NCBI GenBank assembly: GCA_947503835.1
Contig: CANNFM010000026.1
Location: 1 to 38,725, forward strand
DNA: 38,725 nucleotides
Origin: an uncultured Aquimarina sp.
Lineage (GTDB): Bacteria; Bacteroidota; Bacteroidia; Flavobacteriales; Flavobacteriaceae
Direction of reading: 5' to 3'
The notes beneath the pieces were generated by a model that saw only the letters and a program-made list of their open reading frames with translations, ran no database searches and was not told the DNA's origin. The position numbers and the translations under genes are program-made. This document shows positions 7,906 to 16,904 of this stretch, piece after piece. Each line of letters starts with the position of its first letter. The stretch's first letter is position 1.

Positions 7906-9240
7906 ATGTATAAAAAAGAGGAAATCACATTAGATTTTATAGCCATAGGCGTAGGTCCTTTTAATCTAGGGTTGGCTTGCCTAACAGAATCTATAGCAGA
8001 GCTTGATGGTATTTTTCTTGACAAAAAAGAAAAATTTGACTGGCATCCAGGGATGTTGCTTCAGGATACTACATTACAGATACCCTTTATGGCAGATTTG
8101 GTAACATTAGCAGACCCGACAAATCCATTTAGCTTTCTTAATTATATCAAAGAACAAGGTAGAATATACTCCTTTTACATTCGAGAGAATTTTTTATTGC
8201 TTCGTAATGAATATAACCAGTATTGCCAATGGGCGATTCAGAAATTATCAAATATTCATTTTCAAACGGAGGTTACAGAGATTAACTATGATGAGGTTAA
8301 AAAAAGGTATACTGTGTTTTCAAGATGTACTAGAACCAATAAAAAGAAGGTATATAAAACTCGAAAATTAGTAGTAGGCACAGGAACTCAACCGCATGTG
8401 CCTACATGTTGCCAGAAATTGAAAGGAAAAGCCATACACTCTTCTTCTTATCTTTCTCATAAAGAACATCTACAGTCTAAAAAAACGATTACAATTCTTG
8501 GAAGTGGGCAAAGTGCTGCAGAAATTTTTTATGACCTTCTTCAAGATATTGATCAGAAAGGATATGAACTCAATTGGATTACACGTTCACCACGATTTTT
8601 CCCCTTAGAGTATTCAAAACTTACACTAGAGATGACCTCTCCCGAATATGTAGATTATTTCTATGATCTGCCTCCTGCAAAAAGAGATCATTTAATTAAA
8701 GATCAAAAACACTTATATAAAGGTATTAATCAAGATTTGATTGCTAATATTTATGATCTCATCTATACCAAACAACTTACCAATAGCATAAAAATTAACC
8801 TTAGAACAAATTCAGAATTAAAAAAAGCTGTATATGATGATGCTTTAGAGAGTTTCTATCTCGAAATACATCAACATGAGCAAAATAAATACTATAAGCA
8901 TCAAACTGAAGGGTTGGTATTAGCTACAGGGTATGCATACCACAAACCCGAATTTTTAGAAGGAATAAAAGATCATATTCGTTGGGATGATCAAGGTCGG
9001 TATAATGTACATCGCAATTATGCTATTGATCAAAAGGGTAGAGATATTTTTGTACAAAATGCTGAATTGCATACGCATGGATTTGTAACTCCGGATTTAG
9101 GAATGGCTTGCTATCGAAATTCTTATATCATCAAAGAGCTAACAGGTACAGATTATTATCCAATCGAAAAACGAATTGCTTTCCAGCAGTTTGAAGTAAC
9201 AGAGGAAGAAGAAATTAAAACACAAGAGTCAGTAACATGA
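7906..9240 (+). CDS. Lysine/ornithine/diamine N-monooxygenase (IucD/DesB family)
   Basis: Flavin-dependent N-hydroxylating monooxygenase that converts a primary amine, here most likely the diamine from the preceding decarboxylase, to the N-hydroxyamine of a hydroxamate. The 444-aa protein has the FAD motif GVGPFNLGLA (15-24), the NADPH motif GSGQSAAE (199-206) and a C-terminal LATGY motif. Length is normal for IucD/AlcA/DesB. Its stop overlaps the ATG of the exporter by 4 bp (ATGA), indicating coupled translation. Members that take free amino acids look alike, so cadaverine as substrate is inferred from context. Confidence 0.93.
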   Translation: MYKKEEITLDFIAIGVGPFNLGLACLTESIAELDGIFLDKKEKFDWHPGMLLQDTTLQIPFMADLVTLADPTNPFSFLNYIKEQGRIYSFYIRENFLLLRNEYNQYCQWAIQKLSNIHFQTEVTEINYDEVKKRYTVFSRCTRTNKKKVYKTRKLVVGTGTQPHVPTCCQKLKGKAIHSSSYLSHKEHLQSKKTITILGSGQSAAEIFYDLLQDIDQKGYELNWITRSPRFFPLEYSKLTLEMTSPEYVDYFYDLPPAKRDHLIKDQKHLYKGINQDLIANIYDLIYTKQLTNSIKINLRTNSELKKAVYDDALESFYLEIHQHEQNKYYKHQTEGLVLATGYAYHKPEFLEGIKDHIRWDDQGRYNVHRNYAIDQKGRDIFVQNAELHTHGFVTPDLGMACYRNSYIIKELTGTDYYPIEKRIAFQQFEVTEEEEIKTQESVT

Positions 9241-10406
9241 AAAATTTTTTGATCATAATGACTCTGGTGGCTGTAGTAAGTGATTATTTACTGCATCCGT
9301 TTTATCCCCAATTTTTTGAAGCGCGTTTTGGGGTTACAGATCCCGAATATGTAGGATACTATTTTGCAGCGATCTGTTTTATGGTGATGATTGCATTTCC
9401 GTTTTGGGCGTATGTTTCAAAAAAGGTTGCCGAGCTCAATATTTTGGTATACACACAATGTATAGCAGGTATTTTAGCACTTTATTGTTATTGGACAACC
9501 TCATATGTCAATTTCTGGATCATTTCTCTAGTGATGATTTTATTCAAAGGAAGCTATCTTTTGGTGTATCCATACATTCTAAAAATTATAACCAAAGAAG
9601 AGCATCCAAGTACTATTGGATTATTGTCGGTAGTTGTACATCTGGGCGGAATTTTAGGCGCAGTGATCGGAGGATTAACAGTCGATTTAATTGATGCTAG
9701 TTATATCTTTTTGATTATGGCACTAGGAGATTTTATCCAAATGGGGATGAGTGGTTATTTACTTAAAAGTAAGAGGTATGATACTTCAAGAAATAAAGAA
9801 ATTAAAGAAAAAGAGACAATCCATAAAAAAATGATCCCGAAAGGATTCATCCTAAAAATAGGAATTACTACACTACTGTTATATGCGAGCGGATTTATCA
9901 CTCGACCATTTTTCTCTTCCTATTGGGAGTATATAGCCACTTATGACAGTACCCTTATTTCGGGCACTGTGTATGCATTGCCAGGTTTTGTAGCATTACT
10001 GGTACTTTGGTGGGATATCAAAAGAAAAGGAACCACATCCAGCGGGATCATTATTCCATTATGTATCGGGATAATAGGTTTGTTAGTACAAGGGATTCCA
10101 GTACCCGGTGTGGTTATTCTAGGTCGAATTATATACGGGTGGGCTGTTTTTAGAGCCATTGTTCGTTTTGATATATTACTTTTTGAATCCAGTACTCCAG
10201 ACACCTATGCAATAGATTATAGCAAAGTACATTTTTTTCAAAATTTGGGAGTATTGATGTCTTCCTTTTTGGTGGGTATTCTTGTAGATCAATACGGATT
10301 AGAAATCCCATTTACAGTGGCGTGGATTGGTTTTGCTGCTACTTTGGGATTATATGTTTTGCTTTTCAAAATAAAATTAAAAAAAGTCGTGTTAAAAACA
10401 ACGTAA
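9237..10406 (+). CDS. MFS transporter, probable siderophore exporter
   Basis: A 389-aa polytopic inner-membrane protein with about 11-12 hydrophobic segments in two halves, joined by a charged loop (about residues 178-200, rich in Lys/Glu). This fits the major facilitator fold at its usual size. Lying between the N-hydroxylase and acyltransferase genes of an NIS operon, it most likely exports the finished siderophore, as AlcS does for alcaligin. Uptake cannot be excluded by sequence. Overlaps the upstream gene by 4 bp and precedes the GNAT gene by 4 bp. Confidence 0.85.
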   Translation: MKNFLIIMTLVAVVSDYLLHPFYPQFFEARFGVTDPEYVGYYFAAICFMVMIAFPFWAYVSKKVAELNILVYTQCIAGILALYCYWTTSYVNFWIISLVMILFKGSYLLVYPYILKIITKEEHPSTIGLLSVVVHLGGILGAVIGGLTVDLIDASYIFLIMALGDFIQMGMSGYLLKSKRYDTSRNKEIKEKETIHKKMIPKGFILKIGITTLLLYASGFITRPFFSSYWEYIATYDSTLISGTVYALPGFVALLVLWWDIKRKGTTSSGIIIPLCIGIIGLLVQGIPVPGVVILGRIIYGWAVFRAIVRFDILLFESSTPDTYAIDYSKVHFFQNLGVLMSSFLVGILVDQYGLEIPFTVAWIGFAATLGLYVLLFKIKLKKVVLKTT

Positions 10407-10410
10407 AGCT

Positions 10411-11001
10411 ATGGATACAATACCAAAAACAGAGATACTATTTTCTAAATATTTCAAAAATCTAGGAAAAATACAGATACGTGATTTTGATCTGAAATAT
10501 GACTCTGAAAAAATACATGATTGGGTGACTCAACCCTATGCAAAATATTGGGGGATGCAAGAATTTACGATAGCACAGTTTGAAGAGGAGTATAGAAAAA
10601 TAGAACATCAAAAACATCACCACGCCTGTATTGGGATGTTAAACGATAACCCTATTTTTTTGATGGAATATTATGATCCGAATGAAGATGATATTTCTAA
10701 TCATTATAAGGTTTTACCCGGAGATACAGGGATGCATGTTTTAGTGGCTCCTGTAGAGAAAAGAGTTCCAAAGTTTACCTGGAATGTGTTTACGACTGTT
10801 ATGGATTTTTTGTTTGTTGATCCAGAAGTAAGAAGAATCGTAGTAGAACCGGATATTACTAATCACAAAATTCATGTTCTGAATACTAGAGCCGGTTTTC
10901 GATACCTAAAAAAAATTCAATTACCACATAAGAAAGCACATTTAGCAATATGCACACGCAAGAATTATGAAAGCGCAATTCTAAAATCACATTTAAAATA
11001 G
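10411..11001 (+). CDS. Siderophore GNAT acyltransferase (IucB/AlcB/DesC family)
   Basis: Transfers an acyl group (acetyl, succinyl or longer) from CoA to the N-hydroxylated amine, giving the hydroxamate. The 196-aa protein shows the AlcB-family pattern: HDWVTQPYAKYWGM at 36-49, GDTGMHVLVAP, a DPEVRRIVVEPD block with acetyl-CoA-binding character, and NHKIHVLNTRAGF near the C-terminus. In desferrioxamine and bisucaberin pathways the equivalent enzyme uses succinyl-CoA so that the product can be condensed by the NIS synthetase; that is the likeliest role here. Confidence 0.9.
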   Translation: MDTIPKTEILFSKYFKNLGKIQIRDFDLKYDSEKIHDWVTQPYAKYWGMQEFTIAQFEEEYRKIEHQKHHHACIGMLNDNPIFLMEYYDPNEDDISNHYKVLPGDTGMHVLVAPVEKRVPKFTWNVFTTVMDFLFVDPEVRRIVVEPDITNHKIHVLNTRAGFRYLKKIQLPHKKAHLAICTRKNYESAILKSHLK

Positions 11002-11010
11002 TACTACCTA

Positions 11011-12858
11011 ATGAATACTTCAGATACTTTAACATTATCAGATCAAACCTCACACTTAATCCCAGAAGTGTGGGCGTTAGTAAATAGAAACTTAATTAGA
11101 AAAGCAATTGGTGAATTTACTCATGAACTATTGCTAGACCTTGAATTAATAGGGCAAAAAGAGGGTTGGGAAATCTATAAGATGTATACAGATATTCCTG
11201 AGGTTATCTATTACTTTAATGCAAAAAAACATGTATTAGATCATTTACAAATTGATCGTTTTTCTATTATAAAAATGAAGAAAGATGAAGAAATAGAGTT
11301 AGATGCTCTTGATTTTATCTTAGAATTAAAAAGCACATTAGGGATTCCCGATGATATGTTGCCCACGTACATGGAAGAAATTACCAGTACACTTCATGGA
11401 GCGGCCTATAAATATGTATATCAAAAATATAACGCCAGAGAATTAGTAGAAGCTGATTTTCAAGAGATAGAAAAAGCAATGACCGAAGGTCATCCTTGTT
11501 TTGTAGCTAATAACGGTAGGATTGGATTTAACACATCACAGTATCATCATTTCGCCCCAGAAACACAGACTACCTTTTCTTTGATATGGATAGCAGGACA
11601 CAAAACAAAAGCAGATTACCATAGTATAGCCACACATACCTATAATGTTTTGATAGAAAATGAACTAGGCAAAGAGATGGTGCTGCTTTTTAACCAAAAG
11701 TTGATTGCTCTTAATCTTAACCCAGAAGATTATATTTTTATGCCTGTTCATCCCTGGCAATGGGATACAAAAATCAGTACTATTTTTGCTCAGGATATTG
11801 CACAACAGCACATTGTTTTCTTAGGAAAAGGAAATGATCAATATGCTGCACAGCAATCTATTCGTACCCTATTCAATACCACGCATCCAGAGAAATTATA
11901 TACCAAAACTGCGCTCTCGATACTTAATATGGGATTCATGCGAGGATTATCTCCTTATTATATGGAAAGTACTCCTGTAATTACAGATTGGATTTCTAAG
12001 TTGGTAGAACAAGATGAGTTTTTAATACAGAATAAATTTACAATGCTTGGTGAAATAGCAACGGTTGGTTATCGAAATCGATATTATGAAACCTTGGGTA
12101 AAACCAAAGCTCATAATAAAATGTTATCGGCATTATGGCGAGAAAGCCCGTTTTCTAAAATTAATAAAAATCAAAAACTAATGACAATGGCGGCGTTTTT
12201 ACATTTAGATAAAGACGGAAATTCACTTGTAGTTGAATTAATAAAGGCTTCTTCGGTATCTGTTGAGGTATGGTTAGAACGTTATCTACAGGCTTATTTA
12301 GTGCCGCTTTTACATTGTTTGTTCGAGTATGAATTGGTGTTTATGCCTCATGGCGAAAATTTGATCATGGTCTTAGAAAATAATATTCCGGTAAAGGCAA
12401 TTATGAAAGATATCACCGAAGAGATTGCCATTTTTGACGAAACAATAGAGTTACCTGAAAAAGCAAAACGATTATGTATTAAAGTAGATAATGAAATCAA
12501 AGCGTTAGCGATTTTTACCGATGTTTTTGATTGTTTCTTTAGATTCTTATCTGATATTTTGGTGATGCAAGGTGGTTATTCTGAAACCATATTATGGAAA
12601 CAAGTAGCACAATGCATTATAAAATATCAGCAAGCACATCCACAGCTTTCAGAAAAATTCAAAAAAATTGATCTTTTTGCGCCAGAATTCAAAAGATGTT
12701 GTCTTAATCGACTACAATTAATGAATACAAAACATATGCTCAACCTGGCAGATCCTGTAGAAAGTTTACAATTCAAAGGAACTTTAAAAAACCCCATCGC
12801 AGCGTATAAAGACATTAGAATACGTAATAGCCAGTCTGAGCTAGTCGAAGACAACTAA
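11011..12858 (+). CDS. NIS siderophore synthetase (IucA/IucC family, DesD-like)
   Basis: ATP-dependent, NRPS-independent synthetase that adenylates a carboxylate and joins it to an amine, oligomerising or macrocyclising hydroxamate units. The 615-aa protein has the ATP-binding block GHPCFVANNGRIGF (160-173) continuing to HHFAPE, MPVHPWQWD (244-252), the KTALSILNMGFMRG block (299-312) and MPHGEN (445-450), followed by the C-terminal FhuF-like region. The GHP..ANNGR form is typical of the DesD/AlcC/BibC type acting on N-hydroxy-N-succinyl diamines, so products related to bisucaberin or desferrioxamine are plausible. It begins 9 bp after the GNAT gene. Confidence 0.94.
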   Translation: MNTSDTLTLSDQTSHLIPEVWALVNRNLIRKAIGEFTHELLLDLELIGQKEGWEIYKMYTDIPEVIYYFNAKKHVLDHLQIDRFSIIKMKKDEEIELDALDFILELKSTLGIPDDMLPTYMEEITSTLHGAAYKYVYQKYNARELVEADFQEIEKAMTEGHPCFVANNGRIGFNTSQYHHFAPETQTTFSLIWIAGHKTKADYHSIATHTYNVLIENELGKEMVLLFNQKLIALNLNPEDYIFMPVHPWQWDTKISTIFAQDIAQQHIVFLGKGNDQYAAQQSIRTLFNTTHPEKLYTKTALSILNMGFMRGLSPYYMESTPVITDWISKLVEQDEFLIQNKFTMLGEIATVGYRNRYYETLGKTKAHNKMLSALWRESPFSKINKNQKLMTMAAFLHLDKDGNSLVVELIKASSVSVEVWLERYLQAYLVPLLHCLFEYELVFMPHGENLIMVLENNIPVKAIMKDITEEIAIFDETIELPEKAKRLCIKVDNEIKALAIFTDVFDCFFRFLSDILVMQGGYSETILWKQVAQCIIKYQQAHPQLSEKFKKIDLFAPEFKRCCLNRLQLMNTKHMLNLADPVESLQFKGTLKNPIAAYKDIRIRNSQSELVEDN

Positions 12859-12929
12859 TCTTAATAATAAAACACACACAGACAAGTACAGTGCGGCTAA
12901 ATAAATTTGAATTTAAAAAGAATGACCCT

Positions 12930-14045
12930 ATGGAAAAGATATCAAATAGAATACTAGCAATAGACTTAGCAAGAGGGGTAAGTGTATTGATGGTTATCAT
13001 GGTTCATACATTATGGATTTATGGTGATATTCATACTCAATCTGAAACCTGGTTAGGATCGATCGTACACTTCATAGGAAAAGGAACTCCGATGTTTTTA
13101 ATAGCAATGGGGGTATCTTTTACCTTATCTAGAAATCAAAGTGTACAATTATCCATTAAACGAGCATTTTATATTCTTGCTATGGGATATTTGATGAATT
13201 TCTTAAAGTTTATACTTCCCACATTAATAGGTACGATGCCAGATAATTTCATTGAAGCGTATGGTTGGACAGCCCCAGCAACCTTGGATAATATGATCTA
13301 CATGTTAGGAACAGGTGATATCTTACAATTGGCCGGAGTTTCTTTATTATTTATGGGGATCATCAATAGGTTTTCAAAAAACAAATATGTGCCTTTACTC
13401 ATAGCATTGCTCATAGCTGTAGCAACCAGGGAAGTACACGGTTTCCGATTTGGAATTGAGGGAGTAGATTATCTCCTGGATCTTATGTGGGGAGCAGAGT
13501 GGAATGTATATTTCGCAGTATTTCCTTGGTTCTCATTTATCCTTATCGGAATGTTCTTTGGGATGTGGTATAAAGAGAGAAATAAAAGCAATAATTATCT
13601 CTTTAACAGAATGCTTGTTGCCGGAGTCGCACTAATGCTTTTTGGAGGAGGGTTATGTTATTACAATTTTGAGTATCATTTTGGAGATTATTTCCATTTA
13701 GGGCCTGGTGGAACTTTGTACCTGGCAGGATTCAATTTAGTATTGATGTGGCTGGCTCATGTATTAGTAACCAGGGTGCAAGAAAATAGAATCTTTAGGT
13801 TCTTTTATTATTGCAGTAAAAGGGTGACTACAATATATATGATCCAATGGGTTATTATTTGTTGGGGGATGGGAGCTTTAGGATATCAACAGTTTGGAGT
13901 TATAGGTGTGCTATTGCTTATTCCATTTTATACTCTATTAACATTGGGGATTCAGAAGTTTGTATTGGATAAAAAAAGAACTTCAAAGAAATCTAGACAA
14001 CAAACTCGTATAGCTAAAAAGCACGTAACTATACAAAAAACATAA
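12930..14045 (+). CDS. DUF1624/YeiB-like membrane protein, candidate acyltransferase
   Basis: A 371-aa polytopic protein with about ten membrane helices. Its start, RILAIDLARGVSVLMVIMVH, is the hallmark of the DUF1624/heparan-alpha-glucosaminide acetyltransferase-like group, where a membrane His (here in VMVHT) is thought to take part in acyl transfer across the membrane. The frame opens at a GTG (12891), but the ATG at 12930 directly precedes the conserved motif. It lies 71 bp after the NIS synthetase and 4 bp before the crotonase, so it belongs to the operon. Such a protein is not part of the classical desABCD set. It may acylate the siderophore at the membrane; this is inference, and a transport role is an alternative. 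Confidence 0.78.
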   Translation: MEKISNRILAIDLARGVSVLMVIMVHTLWIYGDIHTQSETWLGSIVHFIGKGTPMFLIAMGVSFTLSRNQSVQLSIKRAFYILAMGYLMNFLKFILPTLIGTMPDNFIEAYGWTAPATLDNMIYMLGTGDILQLAGVSLLFMGIINRFSKNKYVPLLIALLIAVATREVHGFRFGIEGVDYLLDLMWGAEWNVYFAVFPWFSFILIGMFFGMWYKERNKSNNYLFNRMLVAGVALMLFGGGLCYYNFEYHFGDYFHLGPGGTLYLAGFNLVLMWLAHVLVTRVQENRIFRFFYYCSKRVTTIYMIQWVIICWGMGALGYQQFGVIGVLLLIPFYTLLTLGIQKFVLDKKRTSKKSRQQTRIAKKHVTIQKT

Positions 14046-14049
14046 CGCT

Positions 14050-14877
14050 ATGCGACAGTTCGATTGTATTTCTGTAGAATATTTTAAGGATGAGGAGCTC
14101 CTGCTTTGGAAAATAAAAGATACTGGGATGCCTAACTTTTGTCATAGAGGGCTTCAAGAATTTAAGGAGTTTTCTCTTTGGGTTAAGGATTATTTTTCAT
14201 CTCCTGATCGACCTTTGAAATTTATTGTTTCTGCTTCAGAACATCAGGGGATGTATAATATGGGAGGAGATTTACCATTTTTCTTAGAGAGTATTAAAAC
14301 TAATTCGATAGACAAGTTAACCACATATGCTCACTTGTGTATTGATGCTATTTATACAATGTATACTTCTTTTAACTTGTCTGTAATCACTATTGCCTTA
14401 GTAGAAGGAAATGCCTATGGCGGTGGATTTGAATGTGCATTGGCACATGATTTTATTATTGCAAACGAAGAAGTACAGTTTGGACTACCGGAGAATACAT
14501 TCAATTTATTTCCTGGTATGGGGGCGTATAGTCTATTATATCGAAAATTAAATACAATAGATGCAGATACCATCATAAGGAGTGGGAAAGTTTATAAATC
14601 CAGGTATTTAGAATCTTTAGGTCTAATCGAACAAGTTGCCAAAAAAGATTTAGGGATGAATTCATTACATAGTTTGACAAAGAAAATAGGGGATCGATTT
14701 AATTTTGAATATCACCATATTGAGTGCAGAAAAAAGGTGTTTCCTCTTGAAAAAAGAGAACTTCTGGAAATTACAAATATATGGGTTGATGCCTGTATGA
14801 AAATTGGACAATTTGATCTTCGAAAAATGGAAATATTAGCAAATGCACAGTCTAGGAAATCAAAAATAATAGTATAA
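14050..14877 (+). CDS. RpfF-like crotonase (DSF synthase-like)
   Basis: A 275-aa enoyl-CoA hydratase/isomerase-fold protein that resembles RpfF, the enzyme making cis-2-unsaturated fatty acid signals in Xanthomonas, more than ordinary crotonases. Matching parts are MGGDLPFF (71-78, oxyanion region), IALVEGNAYGGGFE (115-128), GLPENTFNLFPGMGAYS (145-161) and the C-terminal ITNIWVDACMKIG and AQSRKSK. Glu128 and Glu148 are 20 residues apart, as are the catalytic Glu141 and Glu161 of RpfF. RpfF dehydrates 3-hydroxyacyl-ACP and releases the free acid. Last gene of the operon, 4 bp after the membrane protein. It may supply an unsaturated acyl chain for the siderophore or a signal; no RpfC or RpfG partner is nearby. 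Confidence 0.85.
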   Translation: MRQFDCISVEYFKDEELLLWKIKDTGMPNFCHRGLQEFKEFSLWVKDYFSSPDRPLKFIVSASEHQGMYNMGGDLPFFLESIKTNSIDKLTTYAHLCIDAIYTMYTSFNLSVITIALVEGNAYGGGFECALAHDFIIANEEVQFGLPENTFNLFPGMGAYSLLYRKLNTIDADTIIRSGKVYKSRYLESLGLIEQVAKKDLGMNSLHSLTKKIGDRFNFEYHHIECRKKVFPLEKRELLEITNIWVDACMKIGQFDLRKMEILANAQSRKSKIIV

Positions 14878-14886
14878 ATAGAGTTT

Positions 14887-14908
14887 CACCCCTTATGAGT
14901 AAGAGGTG
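14887..14908. terminator. Hairpin between convergent genes
   Basis: CACC-C-CTTA / TAAG-A-GGTG forms an 8-bp stem with one internal mismatch and a TGAG loop. It lies between the crotonase stop (14877) and the stop of the opposing gene (14909). T-runs are poor on both sides, so termination is likely but not strong. Confidence 0.5.
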
Positions 14909-15622
14909 TTAAAGATATTTTTTGCTGTCTATAGTGATGTTTTCCGGCTTTGTTTCTATCAAAAATTTCATAAAAATGTAAAAGCCCAAAATATGTGTGC
15001 TTACAATAAGCACAGTGAACACTACATTGTAATAAAATAACTCATTAATAGCAATTAGACAAACGATAAACATACATAAACAAGCTACGATTAACAGCTT
15101 TAGTCCGCCTTTATATCTGTCGGTGATATAAATAAAATAGGAAGATCCAACATACGCTAATAGACTAAATATACTTATAATCACGTATGGAATTGCATCC
15201 AGAATCATATACAGTATTAGCTGTAAAATGGAGTAGATTAAATAGGTTATTAAACAAATACTCACCAGTATGGGTACTGAAAGTAGTGAAGTAATCTTAA
15301 ACTTTTCTGTAGAGATGAATTTTTTTATAACCACTGTACACAACACAAAATATATAGATATTAAAATACAGATAACAGAAAAATAGTGTAAGAAATCCAG
15401 ATAGATCAATATATCGCAAACGATGATTACCAGAAGGCTAATCAAATACCAAAAATCTATTTTATCAATATATTTAATATAAAGCATACCAATAGAAGCA
15501 ATAACAATTGGTAATACGTAAATTAAAAATTTCCTTTCAAAAAAAGCCGAAATTACAATAGCTACAATGGAGGAAACATAAAATAATACATGTATAGGTT
15601 CTATTTTTTTCAAAAATCTCAA
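14909..15622 (-). CDS. Polytopic membrane protein, unknown function
   Basis: A 237-aa very hydrophobic protein with about eight or nine predicted transmembrane segments and a short charged tail. No ATG exists near the N-terminus: the frame starts with TTG at 15622, with another TTG three codons on, and the first in-frame ATG would cut off two helices. Topology and length recall the YhhN/TMEM86 (lysoplasmalogenase) family, but its diagnostic residues are not evident, so I leave function open. It faces the siderophore operon tail to tail and stands downstream of the AraC-type gene on the same strand, 160 bp away. Confidence 0.6.
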   Translation of the reverse strand: MRFLKKIEPIHVLFYVSSIVAIVISAFFERKFLIYVLPIVIASIGMLYIKYIDKIDFWYLISLLVIIVCDILIYLDFLHYFSVICILISIYFVLCTVVIKKFISTEKFKITSLLSVPILVSICLITYLIYSILQLILYMILDAIPYVIISIFSLLAYVGSSYFIYITDRYKGGLKLLIVACLCMFIVCLIAINELFYYNVVFTVLIVSTHILGFYIFMKFLIETKPENITIDSKKYL

Positions 15623-15781
15623 GAAACTATATTTCTTAGGTTAGTTTAGGGTGCTAAATAAAGAAGATTTTAATTAAAAAACTGCTTTGTTTAAGGTCAA
15701 TCATGTTGCTTCGTAAAAGATAGTAAAAAAAAAGCGTAAACATAGTAATGAAATAGTTTACTATCTCAAGGTTTTCAAATC

Positions 15782-16789
15782 TTATTCTATTTCAGAAATT
15801 CTATATTTTTTGGGAGTAATACCTTCTATTTTTTTAAAGGCTGCCGTAAAATGTGTAGAGTTTTTATAACCCACTAGTTCAGAAATTTCATATATCGGTT
15901 TTTTACTATGACGTAACAATTGTTTAGCTTTATTCATGCGTAATTCGGTAGCATATTCAAAGATAGTTTTACCAAATACTCTTTTGAATTCTTTTTTTAA
16001 TACAAAATCATTTAACCCTATTTGTCGGGCTAGTTGTTGTATCGAATATTGAACAGAAAGATCCGAAGAAATTAAATGCTGGGTTTTATATAATTTTTTA
16101 ATCAAGTTGTTAACTTGGTTCGTAAATTGGGATTTAACGGTCGGTTTGGCATCTAATTTTAAGGTAATCAATTCTAATATTTTAGACTCCAGAAATAAAC
16201 GCTTTAACAACCCTTTTCTTTGGTCTATTAAGATTTCTGAAAGTATTTCTTGAGTTTTAGAACATAAAGGTTGAATAAAACTATTTTTCATTTTTTTTAT
16301 TGAATATCGATCTAGAATGTCATATTCTTCATGAAGTCGATGCCTTTGGATAAACCCAATATCCATTCTTATTTTTATTTCTTTTAAGTGTTTGCGTTTA
16401 TGATATGCTATCGTACCATTAATATTTGATAGGTAAACCAGATAGCTTTCTTGACTTTCATATATAAAATCATCTGCTATACTATCAATTTTAATAATTT
16501 GTTCTCCTTCAATAAGAAATGAAAGTTCAAGGACATCTTCAGAAAGATGCCCTTGAACAGTAAGGTCTTTCTTTAAAAGTACATCAAATACCCCAACATA
16601 TAATCCATCAAAACGATGAAACTCAAAATATCCTGTTCCGTAGTCGTCTAAAAATTTAAACTTTTTTGAAGTAATACCACATTGCTCTTGTGTGGTTATT
16701 AATTGAGAAATAGTGTGTAAAGAGCATTTGTTTTTAGGTTTTTTAGTTTCGGTTTTAAGCGACGTCTTTTCGCGTCTTTTTTTATCCAT
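15782..16789 (-). CDS. AraC-family transcriptional regulator, PchR type
   Basis: A 335-aa regulator with an N-terminal sensing region (about 50-220) and a C-terminal double helix-turn-helix (about 245-332). Visible parts are SIQQLARQIGLNDFVLKKEF for the first HTH and IYEISELVGYKNSTHFTAAF for the second, then the usual GITPKKYR ending. The overall layout and KEFKRVFGKTIFEY segment fit PchR-type regulators, which sense a ferric siderophore and activate its receptor and biosynthesis genes. It is divergent from the TonB receptor. A minus-strand -7 box TATATTTG at 16847-16854 overlaps the operator-like element, so it is probably iron-controlled as well. It likely regulates xusA-like and siderophore genes. 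Confidence 0.88.
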   Translation of the reverse strand: MDKKRREKTSLKTETKKPKNKCSLHTISQLITTQEQCGITSKKFKFLDDYGTGYFEFHRFDGLYVGVFDVLLKKDLTVQGHLSEDVLELSFLIEGEQIIKIDSIADDFIYESQESYLVYLSNINGTIAYHKRKHLKEIKIRMDIGFIQRHRLHEEYDILDRYSIKKMKNSFIQPLCSKTQEILSEILIDQRKGLLKRLFLESKILELITLKLDAKPTVKSQFTNQVNNLIKKLYKTQHLISSDLSVQYSIQQLARQIGLNDFVLKKEFKRVFGKTIFEYATELRMNKAKQLLRHSKKPIYEISELVGYKNSTHFTAAFKKIEGITPKKYRISEIE

Positions 16790-16819
16790 AATGCGTCATT
16801 TTTCTCTTTCTATAGATAG

Positions 16820-16827
16820 TAATTTTG
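16820..16827 (+). promoter_or_regulatory. -7 promoter box of the receptor gene
   Basis: TAATTTTG fits TAnnTTTG and lies 10 bp before the operator-like element, nearly as in the siderophore operon promoter (7 bp). The flanking GCAA after the box is also shared. Confidence 0.6.
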
Positions 16828-16836
16828 CAATTAAGT

Positions 16837-16853
16837 TTATTTAGACCAAATAT
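16837..16853. promoter_or_regulatory. Candidate iron-responsive operator, receptor/araC
   Basis: TTATTTAGACCAAATAT matches the element at 6369-6385 except for C in place of T in the centre and the last base. It overlaps both the likely start of the rightward transcript and a minus-strand -7 box for the AraC-type gene (16847-16854). One bound repressor could shut both directions. Confidence 0.55.
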
Positions 16854-16904
16854 AAATAATAATACGAATCTAACTAAATTGTTTTCAAAAAATTGTAATT
16901 GTCA

